Source of the DNA: Thermoanaerobacterium sp. CMT5567-10
GTDB taxonomy: Bacteria > Bacillota > Thermoanaerobacteria > Thermoanaerobacterales > Thermoanaerobacteraceae
Direction: 5' to 3'
DNA: 64,000 nt
Assembly (NCBI RefSeq): GCF_030534315.2
Contig: NZ_CP130558.2
Span: 680,001-744,000, forward strand
The position numbers and the translations under genes are program-made. Below the pieces are notes generated by a model that was not told the origin of the DNA, did no database searches, and saw only the letters and a program-made list of their open reading frames with translations. Below are positions 56,514-64,000 of the stretch, one piece after another (within the stretch, counting starts at the first letter, position 1; the number at the start of each line of letters is the position of its first letter).

Positions 56514-58852
56514 TATAAATTCCCCCAAAAGTTATCAAGATATGCTTCTATATTATCTTTATTGACTTTAGTATACGGAAACCATTCTTTAGGAAATAAT
56601 TTTATATAGTTCCTATGCAAAAATCTTTCATCTATAAGCAAAATAACACCTCTATCAGTCTCAGTTCTAATAACACGTCCTGCTGATTGCATCACTTTAT
56701 TAAAGCCAGGATAAAGGTAAGCAAACTCATATCCAAGTCCATACTTTTTTTCGAAGTAGTCTTTTATTATATCTCTTTCAAGACATATTTGAGGAAGACC
56801 CACACCTACAATTATAGCGCCGATTAATCTATCATTCTTCAGATCAATGCCTTCTGAAAAGATACCTCCCAGCACGCAAAAGGCTATGATTCCCTTTTTC
56901 TCATCTTCAAACATCTTTAAAAAGCTCTCTTTGTCATCCTCACTCATACTGCTCTCCTGCTTGATTATCATGTTCATTCCTCGATCTTTATAAATCTCAT
57001 ATATCATGTTCATATACTCATATGATGGAAAATACACAATATAATTACCTGGCATTTTCCCCACAACTGCATCAATATACTCTGCTACTTTTTCTCGCGT
57101 ATTTTCCCTATCTTTGTACTTTGTAGATACATCATCTGCAATAAGAATCATCCTGTTTTTAGTGTCAAAAGGTGAATCTAAGCAAATTGCGTAATCTTCA
57201 TCGTTCCCTCCTAATAGAGACTTATAGTATGTAATCGGAAGAAGTGTGGCAGAGAAAAATATTGTCCCTCTAACTTTCTGAAGCGTTTGACTTAATAATT
57301 TAGACGGATCCAAGCAGAATAGCTTAATTTTTACATCATCACCATCTTTTTCTACGTACGTCATATATGACGAATCATACATATCAGAAATTTTTAAATA
57401 AGATAATGATTTAAAATACAAATCTATAAGCTCATCGCATTCGGATGATTTTTTATTATTTACAAGGTACGATTCAGCTTCACCTATGAACTGCCTTAAA
57501 TAACCATCTAAATCAACTTGTTCATCTTTCGCCACAAAAAAATTATTTTCACCCCACTGTTTTTTCATTTTAAGAAAAATAGAATTAATCTTTGATAATA
57601 CCTTCTCTATTTTGCTGCTTTGCCCTTTCATCGACTTTTTTAATGATAAAAACTCTTTTTTAAAAAGCTCCGCAGAAAACATCTCCCTTGACCTGTCTAC
57701 AAGGTTGTGGGCTTCATCCACAAGGATCGTAAAATCGCTCTTATCTTGAAAAAATCTTTTTAGAGCGACATTTGGGTCAAAAACATAATTGTAATCGCAG
57801 ATTACAACATCCGACCATAAAGATAAGTCTAGTGAAAACTCAAATGGACATACTGTATGTTTTTTTGCATACTCCTCAATTTTTGCCCTATTAAAATCAT
57901 CTTCATTTAAAATCATATCCATTATAGCATCATTTATCCTATCATAATGGCCTTTTGCGTATGGACATGACTCAGGGGTGCATTCGGTCTTTTCATTTAA
58001 ACATATCTTCTCTTTTGCAGTGATAACAAGCGTCTTAATTCTTAACCCTTTATCCCTTAGCATCTTAAACGTCTCATCTGCAACGGTACCTGCAATTGTT
58101 TTAGCCGTCAGGTAAAATATTTTTGACGTCATCCCTTCCCTCATAGCCTTTATCGCTGGAAAAATAACAGATATAGTTTTACCTATTCCGGTAGGTGCTT
58201 GTACAAAGAGTTTTTTCTCTCTTTCAATTGTCCTGTAGACAGCTACGGCTAGCTTCCTTTGCCCTTTCCTGTAATTTTTATAAGGAAAATCTATCTTCTC
58301 TATGGAGCTATTTCTTTCCTTTATCCAAAGGTATGATATCATTGCCCAGTTGTAAAACTTTTTTAGAAGATCTTCAAAAAATGCTTTTAGCTCATCTATA
58401 GAATACGTGTACCTTAAATATTTAATCTCATCATTATCAATCTGATAATACGTTAGTTGAATATTTATAGCATTCAAATCGTTCTGAATAGAGTATATAT
58501 AAGCATAGCATTTTGCCTGTGCCAAATGTAGCGGATTGTAATTATCATCAATGTCATTTAGTTGAGCATTTGTAGTCTTTATCTCATCTATCGTAACATT
58601 GCCGTTTTGAACAATGATGCCATCCGCACGGCCTTCAACAGCAAGGATAAAATCATCGTACTCTGCTTCGTACTTTAATGAGACTTCTTTCGTATAATTT
58701 TCATTTTTCGATTTCTGTATCTTTCTATGAATCCTTGCCCCTTCTAACGCTCTTCTATTGCCGTTTCCGACAAACTCACTGTTTAAATCACCACTGCGCA
58801 ATATAAACTCTACCAAGTCTCTAACTGAAACTTTTATCTTCTCTTTAATCAT
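56513..58852 (-). CDS. XPD/DinG-like Fe-S helicase with N-terminal PD-(D/E)XK nuclease domain
   Basis: 779 aa from the ATG at 58852 (GAAAGG 9 nt upstream); an ATG ten codons earlier lacks an SD. Residues 1-170 form a Cas4/RecB-like nuclease with VEGRADGIIV and TIDEIKTT (Asp and Glu-x-Lys). Then superfamily 2 helicase motifs: Walker A APTGIGKT, four cysteines (KICLNEKTEC, ESCPYAKGHYDR, HTVCPFEF) spaced for a [4Fe-4S] cluster, DEAH as LVDEAHN, and C-terminal SAGRVIRTETDRG. Probably acts in DNA repair on 5'-ended or branched substrates. Confidence 0.88.
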   Translation of the reverse strand: MIKEKIKVSVRDLVEFILRSGDLNSEFVGNGNRRALEGARIHRKIQKSKNENYTKEVSLKYEAEYDDFILAVEGRADGIIVQNGNVTIDEIKTTNAQLNDIDDNYNPLHLAQAKCYAYIYSIQNDLNAINIQLTYYQIDNDEIKYLRYTYSIDELKAFFEDLLKKFYNWAMISYLWIKERNSSIEKIDFPYKNYRKGQRKLAVAVYRTIEREKKLFVQAPTGIGKTISVIFPAIKAMREGMTSKIFYLTAKTIAGTVADETFKMLRDKGLRIKTLVITAKEKICLNEKTECTPESCPYAKGHYDRINDAIMDMILNEDDFNRAKIEEYAKKHTVCPFEFSLDLSLWSDVVICDYNYVFDPNVALKRFFQDKSDFTILVDEAHNLVDRSREMFSAELFKKEFLSLKKSMKGQSSKIEKVLSKINSIFLKMKKQWGENNFFVAKDEQVDLDGYLRQFIGEAESYLVNNKKSSECDELIDLYFKSLSYLKISDMYDSSYMTYVEKDGDDVKIKLFCLDPSKLLSQTLQKVRGTIFFSATLLPITYYKSLLGGNDEDYAICLDSPFDTKNRMILIADDVSTKYKDRENTREKVAEYIDAVVGKMPGNYIVYFPSYEYMNMIYEIYKDRGMNMIIKQESSMSEDDKESFLKMFEDEKKGIIAFCVLGGIFSEGIDLKNDRLIGAIIVGVGLPQICLERDIIKDYFEKKYGLGYEFAYLYPGFNKVMQSAGRVIRTETDRGVILLIDERFLHRNYIKLFPKEWFPYTKVNKDNIEAYLDNFWGNL

Positions 58853-58974
58853 TACATCCAGCCTTTCATAAAGTCCATCCAACCAAGAACGGTTCTTGAG
58901 TTGAATTATAACATAAAATTATGTTTGATGGTATAATATAAATTGAACACTAATAGAAAGGATTGTTTATGTAA

Positions 58975-59940
58975 ATGGAACTACCATTAGAACTTATCAC
59001 TGCCATAGAAAACGAAACAGAAGCTATACCTATAAATAAATTAACAGCTTTAGTTTCGGATATTTCTAAGCGATACCGTGATAAAAACTATTCTGATAAA
59101 TTTTTAAGCGGATATGATGAAACAATCGCTTATGTCGTATACAGGATGCCTGCCACGTATGGTGCAATATACACTGTTTTAAATCATATAAAAGAAGTAT
59201 ATAATGATTTTCGCCCAAAATCTCTTTTAGATGTAGGGGCAGGCCCTGGGACAGCCATGTGGGCGGCAACTGCTATATGGCAGGATATTGATCAAATAAC
59301 GCTTCTGGAAAAAGACAAAAACATGATAAATATCGGCAAAAAGTTATCATCTAATTCAAATTATGATTCTATCAAAAACGCAAAGTGGCTAAAAATAGAT
59401 TTAAATAGATCATTTGACGCTCACAGACACGATATCGTCATTGCATCGTATTCCATTGGTGAGCTAAATGAAGATGTACAGAGTAAAATAATAAAAAAAC
59501 TGTGGGAAATTGCTAACGATATACTGATCATTATAGAGCCAGGAACTAAAATCGGCTTTTCTAGAATAAAAAGAGCCCGGGAAACTCTGATATCGCTTGG
59601 TGCGCATGTAATCGCACCGTGTCCGCATGACAAAGAATGTCCCATAAAAGATAATGATTGGTGCCACTTTTCATCCCGCATACAGCGAACAAGCTTGCAC
59701 AGAAAAGTCAAAAACGGTGAACTTCCGTATGAAGATGAAAAATTCTCATACATTTATGTATCAAAAAATCCTTGCAAAACGATAAAGAGCAGAATCATAA
59801 GGCACCCCCAGATAAGAAAAGGCCACATAATATTGGATTTGTGTACAAAGGATGGCATCAAGAAAGTCACAATCAAAAAAAGCGATGGAGATATTTATAA
59901 GAAAGCCAGAAATATGAGATGGGGTTCTGTTTTTGAGTGA
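58975..59940 (+). CDS. Rsm22-family methyltransferase
   Basis: 321 aa. SAM-binding motif LLDVGAGPGTAMWAA; SIGEL; IEPGTKIGFSRI; then a cysteine cluster CPHDKECPIKDNDWCHF preceding RIQRTSLHRK, as in the mitochondrial ribosome assembly factor Rsm22/METTL17, where such cysteines hold a [4Fe-4S] cluster. Predicted to bind the small ribosomal subunit. Function in bacteria not established. Confidence 0.85.
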   Translation: MELPLELITAIENETEAIPINKLTALVSDISKRYRDKNYSDKFLSGYDETIAYVVYRMPATYGAIYTVLNHIKEVYNDFRPKSLLDVGAGPGTAMWAATAIWQDIDQITLLEKDKNMINIGKKLSSNSNYDSIKNAKWLKIDLNRSFDAHRHDIVIASYSIGELNEDVQSKIIKKLWEIANDILIIIEPGTKIGFSRIKRARETLISLGAHVIAPCPHDKECPIKDNDWCHFSSRIQRTSLHRKVKNGELPYEDEKFSYIYVSKNPCKTIKSRIIRHPQIRKGHIILDLCTKDGIKKVTIKKSDGDIYKKARNMRWGSVFE

Positions 59941-59963
59941 ATTTTGGGCTTGATGTAAAATAG

Positions 59964-60863
59964 CTAACTGTTTCTTTCATCTATTACATCCTCACCTGTT
60001 ATACTGCTGCACAATAAGGGAGAATTGACATCATACCTAGCCATATTGTCATTGACAACATTGCTACTGTAATTTGCATAGCAGTAGAGGCAACCATGAG
60101 TACATGTATTATAAGCTCCAATATCCACACTGGCGGCACACCCACAAGCTTTTCTTTGATTTTTATCTTTTTCTACTTTAAGTTTTCTACCTGAAAGGCT
60201 TTCGATTAAATCTGGATCAATGCATTTCGAATGTTCAATGCCAAACTCAGATAAATCGATGTTTTCCGCACATATCTCTATTTTGAGAGAATACACTTTT
60301 GCAATTTCTCCAAGCCTCGTTGCAATTCTTATTTTATCTTTATCGTTTATATCATAAGCACCTATCTTTTTTAAATTTCTCTGTGCTTTAAGATAAAAAT
60401 CCACAAAGCTTATGATACATTTAGATGTATAATCATGAAGTTTTGATGCTAATAATTCAAAATATTTATAATGATATCCCTCATGGATATTATTTGTTAT
60501 AATAATAGGATCGTATCTCCAGATGACGCGCATCGGTCCTATCTTATCAGACAATCTTTTGAATGTATCTATGATTTTTGATTTTCTTGGCACATTTACC
60601 TCAATTTCAGCATTGTATGGATTTAACGTAAATTGAAAGTAGAATGGATAACCATCAATGATGTGAAGATTTTTAATCATTCTTTCTGGATTCTTAGTCC
60701 AAAACACAAAGCAATCAACTACTTCCAAAGATAAAGGCACCTTGCTTACATGATGTAAATTAAAAGGATTCCTAACCAAGACATAGCCCTCTTTAATTCT
60801 ATTGTAAAACCAATCACTATAAAATGCAGGTATGTCCGTTCTTCTGCTTGCACTTATTATCAT
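59964..60863 (-). CDS. DUF1848 protein with C-terminal cysteine cluster
   Basis: 299 aa. DUF1848 pattern ISASRRTDIPAFYSDWFYNR, WTKNPERM, FQFTLNPYN, MRVIWRYDPIII. The C-terminal CGCAASVDIGAYNTCTHGCL, then CYANY, gives a radical-SAM-like CxxxCxxC set placed at the wrong end for a classic radical SAM enzyme. Function unknown. AAGGAAG SD. Confidence 0.85.
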   Translation of the reverse strand: MIISASRRTDIPAFYSDWFYNRIKEGYVLVRNPFNLHHVSKVPLSLEVVDCFVFWTKNPERMIKNLHIIDGYPFYFQFTLNPYNAEIEVNVPRKSKIIDTFKRLSDKIGPMRVIWRYDPIIITNNIHEGYHYKYFELLASKLHDYTSKCIISFVDFYLKAQRNLKKIGAYDINDKDKIRIATRLGEIAKVYSLKIEICAENIDLSEFGIEHSKCIDPDLIESLSGRKLKVEKDKNQRKACGCAASVDIGAYNTCTHGCLYCYANYSSNVVNDNMARYDVNSPLLCSSITGEDVIDERNS

Positions 60864-60987
60864 ATATTAATCTTCCTTTTTGTATAGCTAAGATAGCAAA
60901 TTATATATTTTGGGTAATATATGCCTTCGTCTTATTCAAATCACATCTAAAAGTCATTTTCATGCTGGCACTTGCAATTTTAAATGC

Positions 60988-62028
60988 TTAATTTCTACGT
61001 AAAGCAAGTGATACTATCTTTTCACATAACTCGTTATATGATAGTCCTATTGCATTAGCCTCCTGCGGCAATAAACTTGTTGGTGTCATGCCCGGCAATG
61101 TGTTTGCTTCAAGACAATATACATTGTCCTTATCATCCACTATAAAATCGATTCTTGAATAATCTCCAAGTCGCAAGATTTCATGTACTTTTAAAGCTTG
61201 ATCTTGAAGTTTTTGAGTTAATCTTTGTGAAATTTGAGCTGGGCATATTTCTTTTGTTAAGCCAGGCTGGTATTTATTCTTGTAATCATAAAAACCAATA
61301 TTAGGGATGATTTCAATAACAGGCAGAGCCTTTCCATTCAAAATTCCAACAGAAAACTCACGTCCTTCAATCACTTTCTCTATCAACAAGCGGTTTTCAT
61401 ACTTTTTCGCATATTCAATTGCCTTGCTTAACTCGTTTTCGTTTTTTACAATAGATACGCCAATACTGGATCCGCAACTACAAGGTTTTATTACGCATGG
61501 AAGGCCTATGCCATCCAAAATATAATCGACATAATCTTTTCTTAGATCAAATATTTTCCAATCGGGCGTGGGCAATTTATTAAAACGCATCAATTCTTTT
61601 GATAAAGCCTTGTCCATCGCCAGTAGACTTCCAATATAGCCCGTTCCTGTGTAACAAATTCCAAAGGAATCAAATACGGCTTGCAATTGTCCGTTTTCAC
61701 CAATGGAGCCATGCAAAGCAAGAAATACCACATCGGCAGACCTACAAATCTTGATTACATTTTTCCCTATAAGTGCTTTCCCGTTATCGGCTTCGAGCAT
61801 CAATTTATCCAAATCAGGTTCATGCTTCGGAACACTGTATTGATATCTTTTTATTTCGCTGTTTAAAAACAATTCATCAAAGTCATTATCAAAATTCAAT
61901 CCTTTGTATAAATCCAAAAGCAATACTTTATGACCATTTTCCAGTAAAGCATTTGCAATTAAACAACCGGACGATAGTGATACATCTCTTTCCGGGCTTA
62001 ATCCTCCTGCCAGTACGACAATTTTCAT
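60988..62028 (-). CDS. ddl: D-alanine--D-alanine ligase
   Basis: 346 aa from the ATG at 62028 (GGGAG 8 nt upstream). Makes the D-Ala-D-Ala dipeptide for peptidoglycan. ATP-grasp: GGLSPERDVSLSSG, FLALHGSIGENGQLQ, MDKALSKELM, VIKPCSCGSSIGVS, EKVIEGREFSVG, CLEANTLPGMTPTSLLP. The omega-loop region (EICPAQIS) has the CPA form of ordinary ligases, not the VanA lactate-ligase form. Confidence 0.92.
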   Translation of the reverse strand: MKIVVLAGGLSPERDVSLSSGCLIANALLENGHKVLLLDLYKGLNFDNDFDELFLNSEIKRYQYSVPKHEPDLDKLMLEADNGKALIGKNVIKICRSADVVFLALHGSIGENGQLQAVFDSFGICYTGTGYIGSLLAMDKALSKELMRFNKLPTPDWKIFDLRKDYVDYILDGIGLPCVIKPCSCGSSIGVSIVKNENELSKAIEYAKKYENRLLIEKVIEGREFSVGILNGKALPVIEIIPNIGFYDYKNKYQPGLTKEICPAQISQRLTQKLQDQALKVHEILRLGDYSRIDFIVDDKDNVYCLEANTLPGMTPTSLLPQEANAIGLSYNELCEKIVSLALRRN

Positions 62029-62155
62029 TCTTAACACTCCCATAAAATTCATTTTTGTACTAATTAATAACTATCTATTACATTAATTATACACAACTTA
62101 ATTATATTACTCAATTTTTCACCTAATTCCATTTTTCTTTCTATTCTTCCTGACA

Positions 62156-62368
62156 TTGCAATTGAAGCGAGAAGCAAGGTTAGCTGTTAAAAATATTGAT
62201 TTACCTTTAAAACTACGCTTAAAACCAAAAAAACATATTCATGAAAATAAACGTATTGCAGGCAAAAGTATTGATGATAAACCTAAAGAAGTTGAAGAAC
62301 GTGAAATTTTTGGTTACTGGGAGATTGATAAAGTAATTGATAAAAAGTCTAATAACATAAGCAGAGCG
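62156..62368 (+). pseudogene. IS30-family transposase fragment
   Basis: About 70 codons: KPKKHIHENKRIAGKSIDDK, PKEVEEREIFGYWEIDKVI. This is the middle of IS30 transposases, where the first catalytic Asp follows WE(I). The end is frameshifted (next frame reads TRYEFIF-like), and neither N-terminal HTH nor C-terminus is present. Confidence 0.75.
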
Positions 62369-62865
62369 TAAGACACGTTATGAGTTTATATTCATGTCGT
62401 AAAAGATAAGGAAGTTTTAAGATTGCACCTATATCCTCACATTTAAACTCATTATTCACAAGATTTTTGAAACCCAATATCAATAAATGCTATTATTCTT
62501 TCTTCATAACCCATGTTAACCTCCATTTTATTGGATCTCATGGAAAGCTATTGCCCCTTTTGCAACAGACAGCAACACTCTACATGCCTCGATAGGACTC
62601 TATTATATCATTAGCGATTTTTATATCCTTGCATTCTCTGGAACATATCAATGGTTTTGAGACTCATTTTGGAAATTCTTTGTTTCAAAGAAATATATAA
62701 ATTTATTTTCATTAAAGACATCTCGATAAACAAATTCCTAAATAATTCATCAAGTGTTGCAAGTTTTTCATCTCATTGAATAAATAAATTTTTTCAGCTA
62801 TCTCATCATTAATTCTTAATAAATGTTCTCCGAAAACAATAGTTCAATGAAGCATATGATTATTT
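62369..62865. other. Intergenic region without a recognised gene
   Basis: AT-rich, 497 bp. It probably contains further IS30 debris at its left end. On the minus strand short frames with plausible codons (for example DEIAEKIYLFNEMKNLQHLM, about 62720-62820) end quickly; no complete gene, terminator or RNA is evident. Confidence 0.4.
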
Positions 62866-63702
62866 CTATTCCTTTTTTAATGCTGGCAAGACTGCCTTTA
62901 AATATTCCTGCCAATATTCATCTTCGCCTTCCATATCATGAATCCAATAATACATAAACAGAATTTCAAATTCCTGCTTCCTTCCTTTTATAAAAGATTT
63001 TTTTGGCATTTTTCTATACAGTGAGTCAAGATTAAAAAGATTACTTTTCTGCTTGTAATCATAATCATATTTTCTCCAGCTATATTGACTCTTCTTTCTA
63101 TGAGTTGAAGGCCATAGATCTTCATTCTTATAAAATCTGTTTATCCAATCAAAAGCGAAAGCAAGAAGATTTACCTGATGTTTCGCCCAAGTTTCATCAA
63201 TCCAATCATTTATCTCATCAGATATAGTTGGTATTCCGAAATTAAACATCTGCTGGCTTTCTACCCTGTGATAGTCTTTAATAAAAAGAAAAAGCATTTC
63301 TGTCTGATCCTTAAGAAAAGGGAGCCTTTTGATAAGCTTTGAATAACAATCGTATGAAACACTCCTAAATTCGCTATCTGTATCATACAAGTAGAAAAGC
63401 TCATTTTCTTTCAAAATATTTTTAATGTGTCTATGCATTTGCTTACCATACTCACTATATACTCTGACAATCCATTCTCTAACTTCAGGCTCATAATCCC
63501 AAAACTGCTTACGATACTTCTCCAACTTCTCATTATGCAGTACTGTTTTTTCTTCAGCTTCAGTAATATTCAGGTAGTTATTAAAATATTCAAATACATA
63601 ATCCACAAAGTTTTTAATATTTTGAGTACGTGCATCAATGTCAAATTCATTGAGCTTATCTTCTTTTTTCCTACGAGCAATATACTCCTCTATACTAAGC
63701 AT
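62866..63702 (-). CDS. Unrecognised protein, 278 aa
   Basis: Highly charged and rich in aromatic residues; no signal peptide or membrane segment. N-terminus MLSIEEYIARRKKEDKLNEF looks helical. Several Trp/Tyr/His patches (FWDYEPEVREWIVRVYSEYG, FNFGIPTISDEINDWIDE, YYWIHDMEGEDEYWQEYL). I could not place it in a family; length and single-copy context beside unknown genes fit an accessory element. SD GAGG lies upstream. Confidence 0.65.
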   Translation of the reverse strand: MLSIEEYIARRKKEDKLNEFDIDARTQNIKNFVDYVFEYFNNYLNITEAEEKTVLHNEKLEKYRKQFWDYEPEVREWIVRVYSEYGKQMHRHIKNILKENELFYLYDTDSEFRSVSYDCYSKLIKRLPFLKDQTEMLFLFIKDYHRVESQQMFNFGIPTISDEINDWIDETWAKHQVNLLAFAFDWINRFYKNEDLWPSTHRKKSQYSWRKYDYDYKQKSNLFNLDSLYRKMPKKSFIKGRKQEFEILFMYYWIHDMEGEDEYWQEYLKAVLPALKKE

Positions 63703-63773
63703 TTAATCACCGCCTCTCATGTATAAATTTGATGTTCATTATAAAAATTTATAAAAAACCATTTCATCTAGCA

Positions 63774-63917
63774 TCAAAGATCGATCTTTTTATACCTCGG
63801 CTGATTAGATAGTATTTTTTCAATCGCTTTTATTTTACCCTCCACCTTATTTACACAGTTTAAAAATAAAGTTACAAACATAAGCCGATTTTGTCTAGGT
63901 GTTCTGTTCCATATCAT
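63774..63917 (-). CDS. Possible small protein, 47 aa
   Basis: MIWNRTPRQNRLMFVTLFLN followed by a basic tail ending IEKILSNQPRYKKIDL. No SD is visible, so it may be read by coupling to the gene upstream (stop 18 bp away) or be spurious. Too short for the usual ORF cut-off. Confidence 0.3.
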   Translation of the reverse strand: MIWNRTPRQNRLMFVTLFLNCVNKVEGKIKAIEKILSNQPRYKKIDL

Positions 63918-63934
63918 AGTTTTATATTTGATAA

Positions 63935-64000
63935 TCAGTTGTCTTCTTCCTTTGCAACATCCCCAAAGAGGATTCGCATAAAATCTCGTCTACCATATAG
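63935..64000 (-). CDS. C-terminal end of an unknown gene (partial)
   Basis: The last 21 codons, LYGRRDFMRILFGDVAKEED and N, precede a TGA. The rest lies outside the window. The codons look natural and the strand matches the following genes. Identity unknown. Confidence 0.4.
   Translation of the reverse strand, partial: LYGRRDFMRILFGDVAKEEDN

Noticed and set aside
60988..62028. Vancomycin-resistance type D-Ala-D-Lac ligase
   Set aside because: The omega loop has the CPA form of normal D-Ala-D-Ala ligases, and there are no vanH/vanX neighbours.

Overview
The window is a low-GC, spore-forming, anaerobic Firmicute chromosome. It looks most like Thermoanaerobacterium or Thermoanaerobacter. This rests on the gene set (Rnf complex, cotJABC spore-coat operon, Lon/ClpX/ClpP block, cobalamin methionine synthase, ydaO and SAM-I riboswitches) and on AT-rich, SD-led genes; no database search was possible.

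Layout. 0-2.9 kb: 3' part of atpB, then a ktrB-ktrA potassium uptake operon read from a c-di-AMP (ydaO) riboswitch with its own terminator. 2.9-12 kb: a protein quality-control block on the minus strand (tig, clpP, clpX, a LonB-like pseudo-ATPase, lon, engB), with RNase Z and endonuclease IV upstream. 12-32.2 kb: an accessory redox/carbonyl-detoxification island. It holds five complete aldo/keto reductases, two iron alcohol dehydrogenases, several flavodoxin-like proteins, a carboxymuconolactone decarboxylase, a cupin, a tautomerase, a two-domain esterase lipoprotein and two MerR regulators. Near-identical MerR-type promoters with 19-bp spacers head its two operons. The island is littered with gene fragments and is interrupted by an ISLre2-family element and a Phd/PIN toxin-antitoxin pair.

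32.5-39.2 kb: rlmD, then two divergent HicAB modules set in almost constant flanks. The flanks consist of a group II intron 3' end and a collapsed copy of the cotJ operon. The first module is split by an IS110-family element with a probable bridge-RNA leader. The intact cotJABC operon follows. 39-43.7 kb: SAM-riboswitch-controlled metF-metH, a DUF362 protein and a 127-bp MITE-like inverted repeat. 43.9-49.4 kb: the full rnfCDGEAB operon plus an RseC-like gene.

49.4-62 kb: housekeeping genes, namely pgi, an HD protein, a nitroreductase, pepT, an esterase, a 4'-phosphopantetheinyl transferase coupled to an XPD-like nuclease-helicase, an Rsm22-type methyltransferase, a DUF1848 protein and ddl. 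Among them is a stand-alone ribosomal protein S4 whose leader carries a perfect 7-1-7 Fur box. 62.1-64 kb: an IS30 remnant and unrecognised genes running off the window.

The most interesting items are the cassette-like HicAB array, the Fur-box S4 paralogue with a His-Cys-Cys-Cys site, the MerR-flavodoxin chimera and its MerR regulon, and the pseudo-ATPase derived from LonB.
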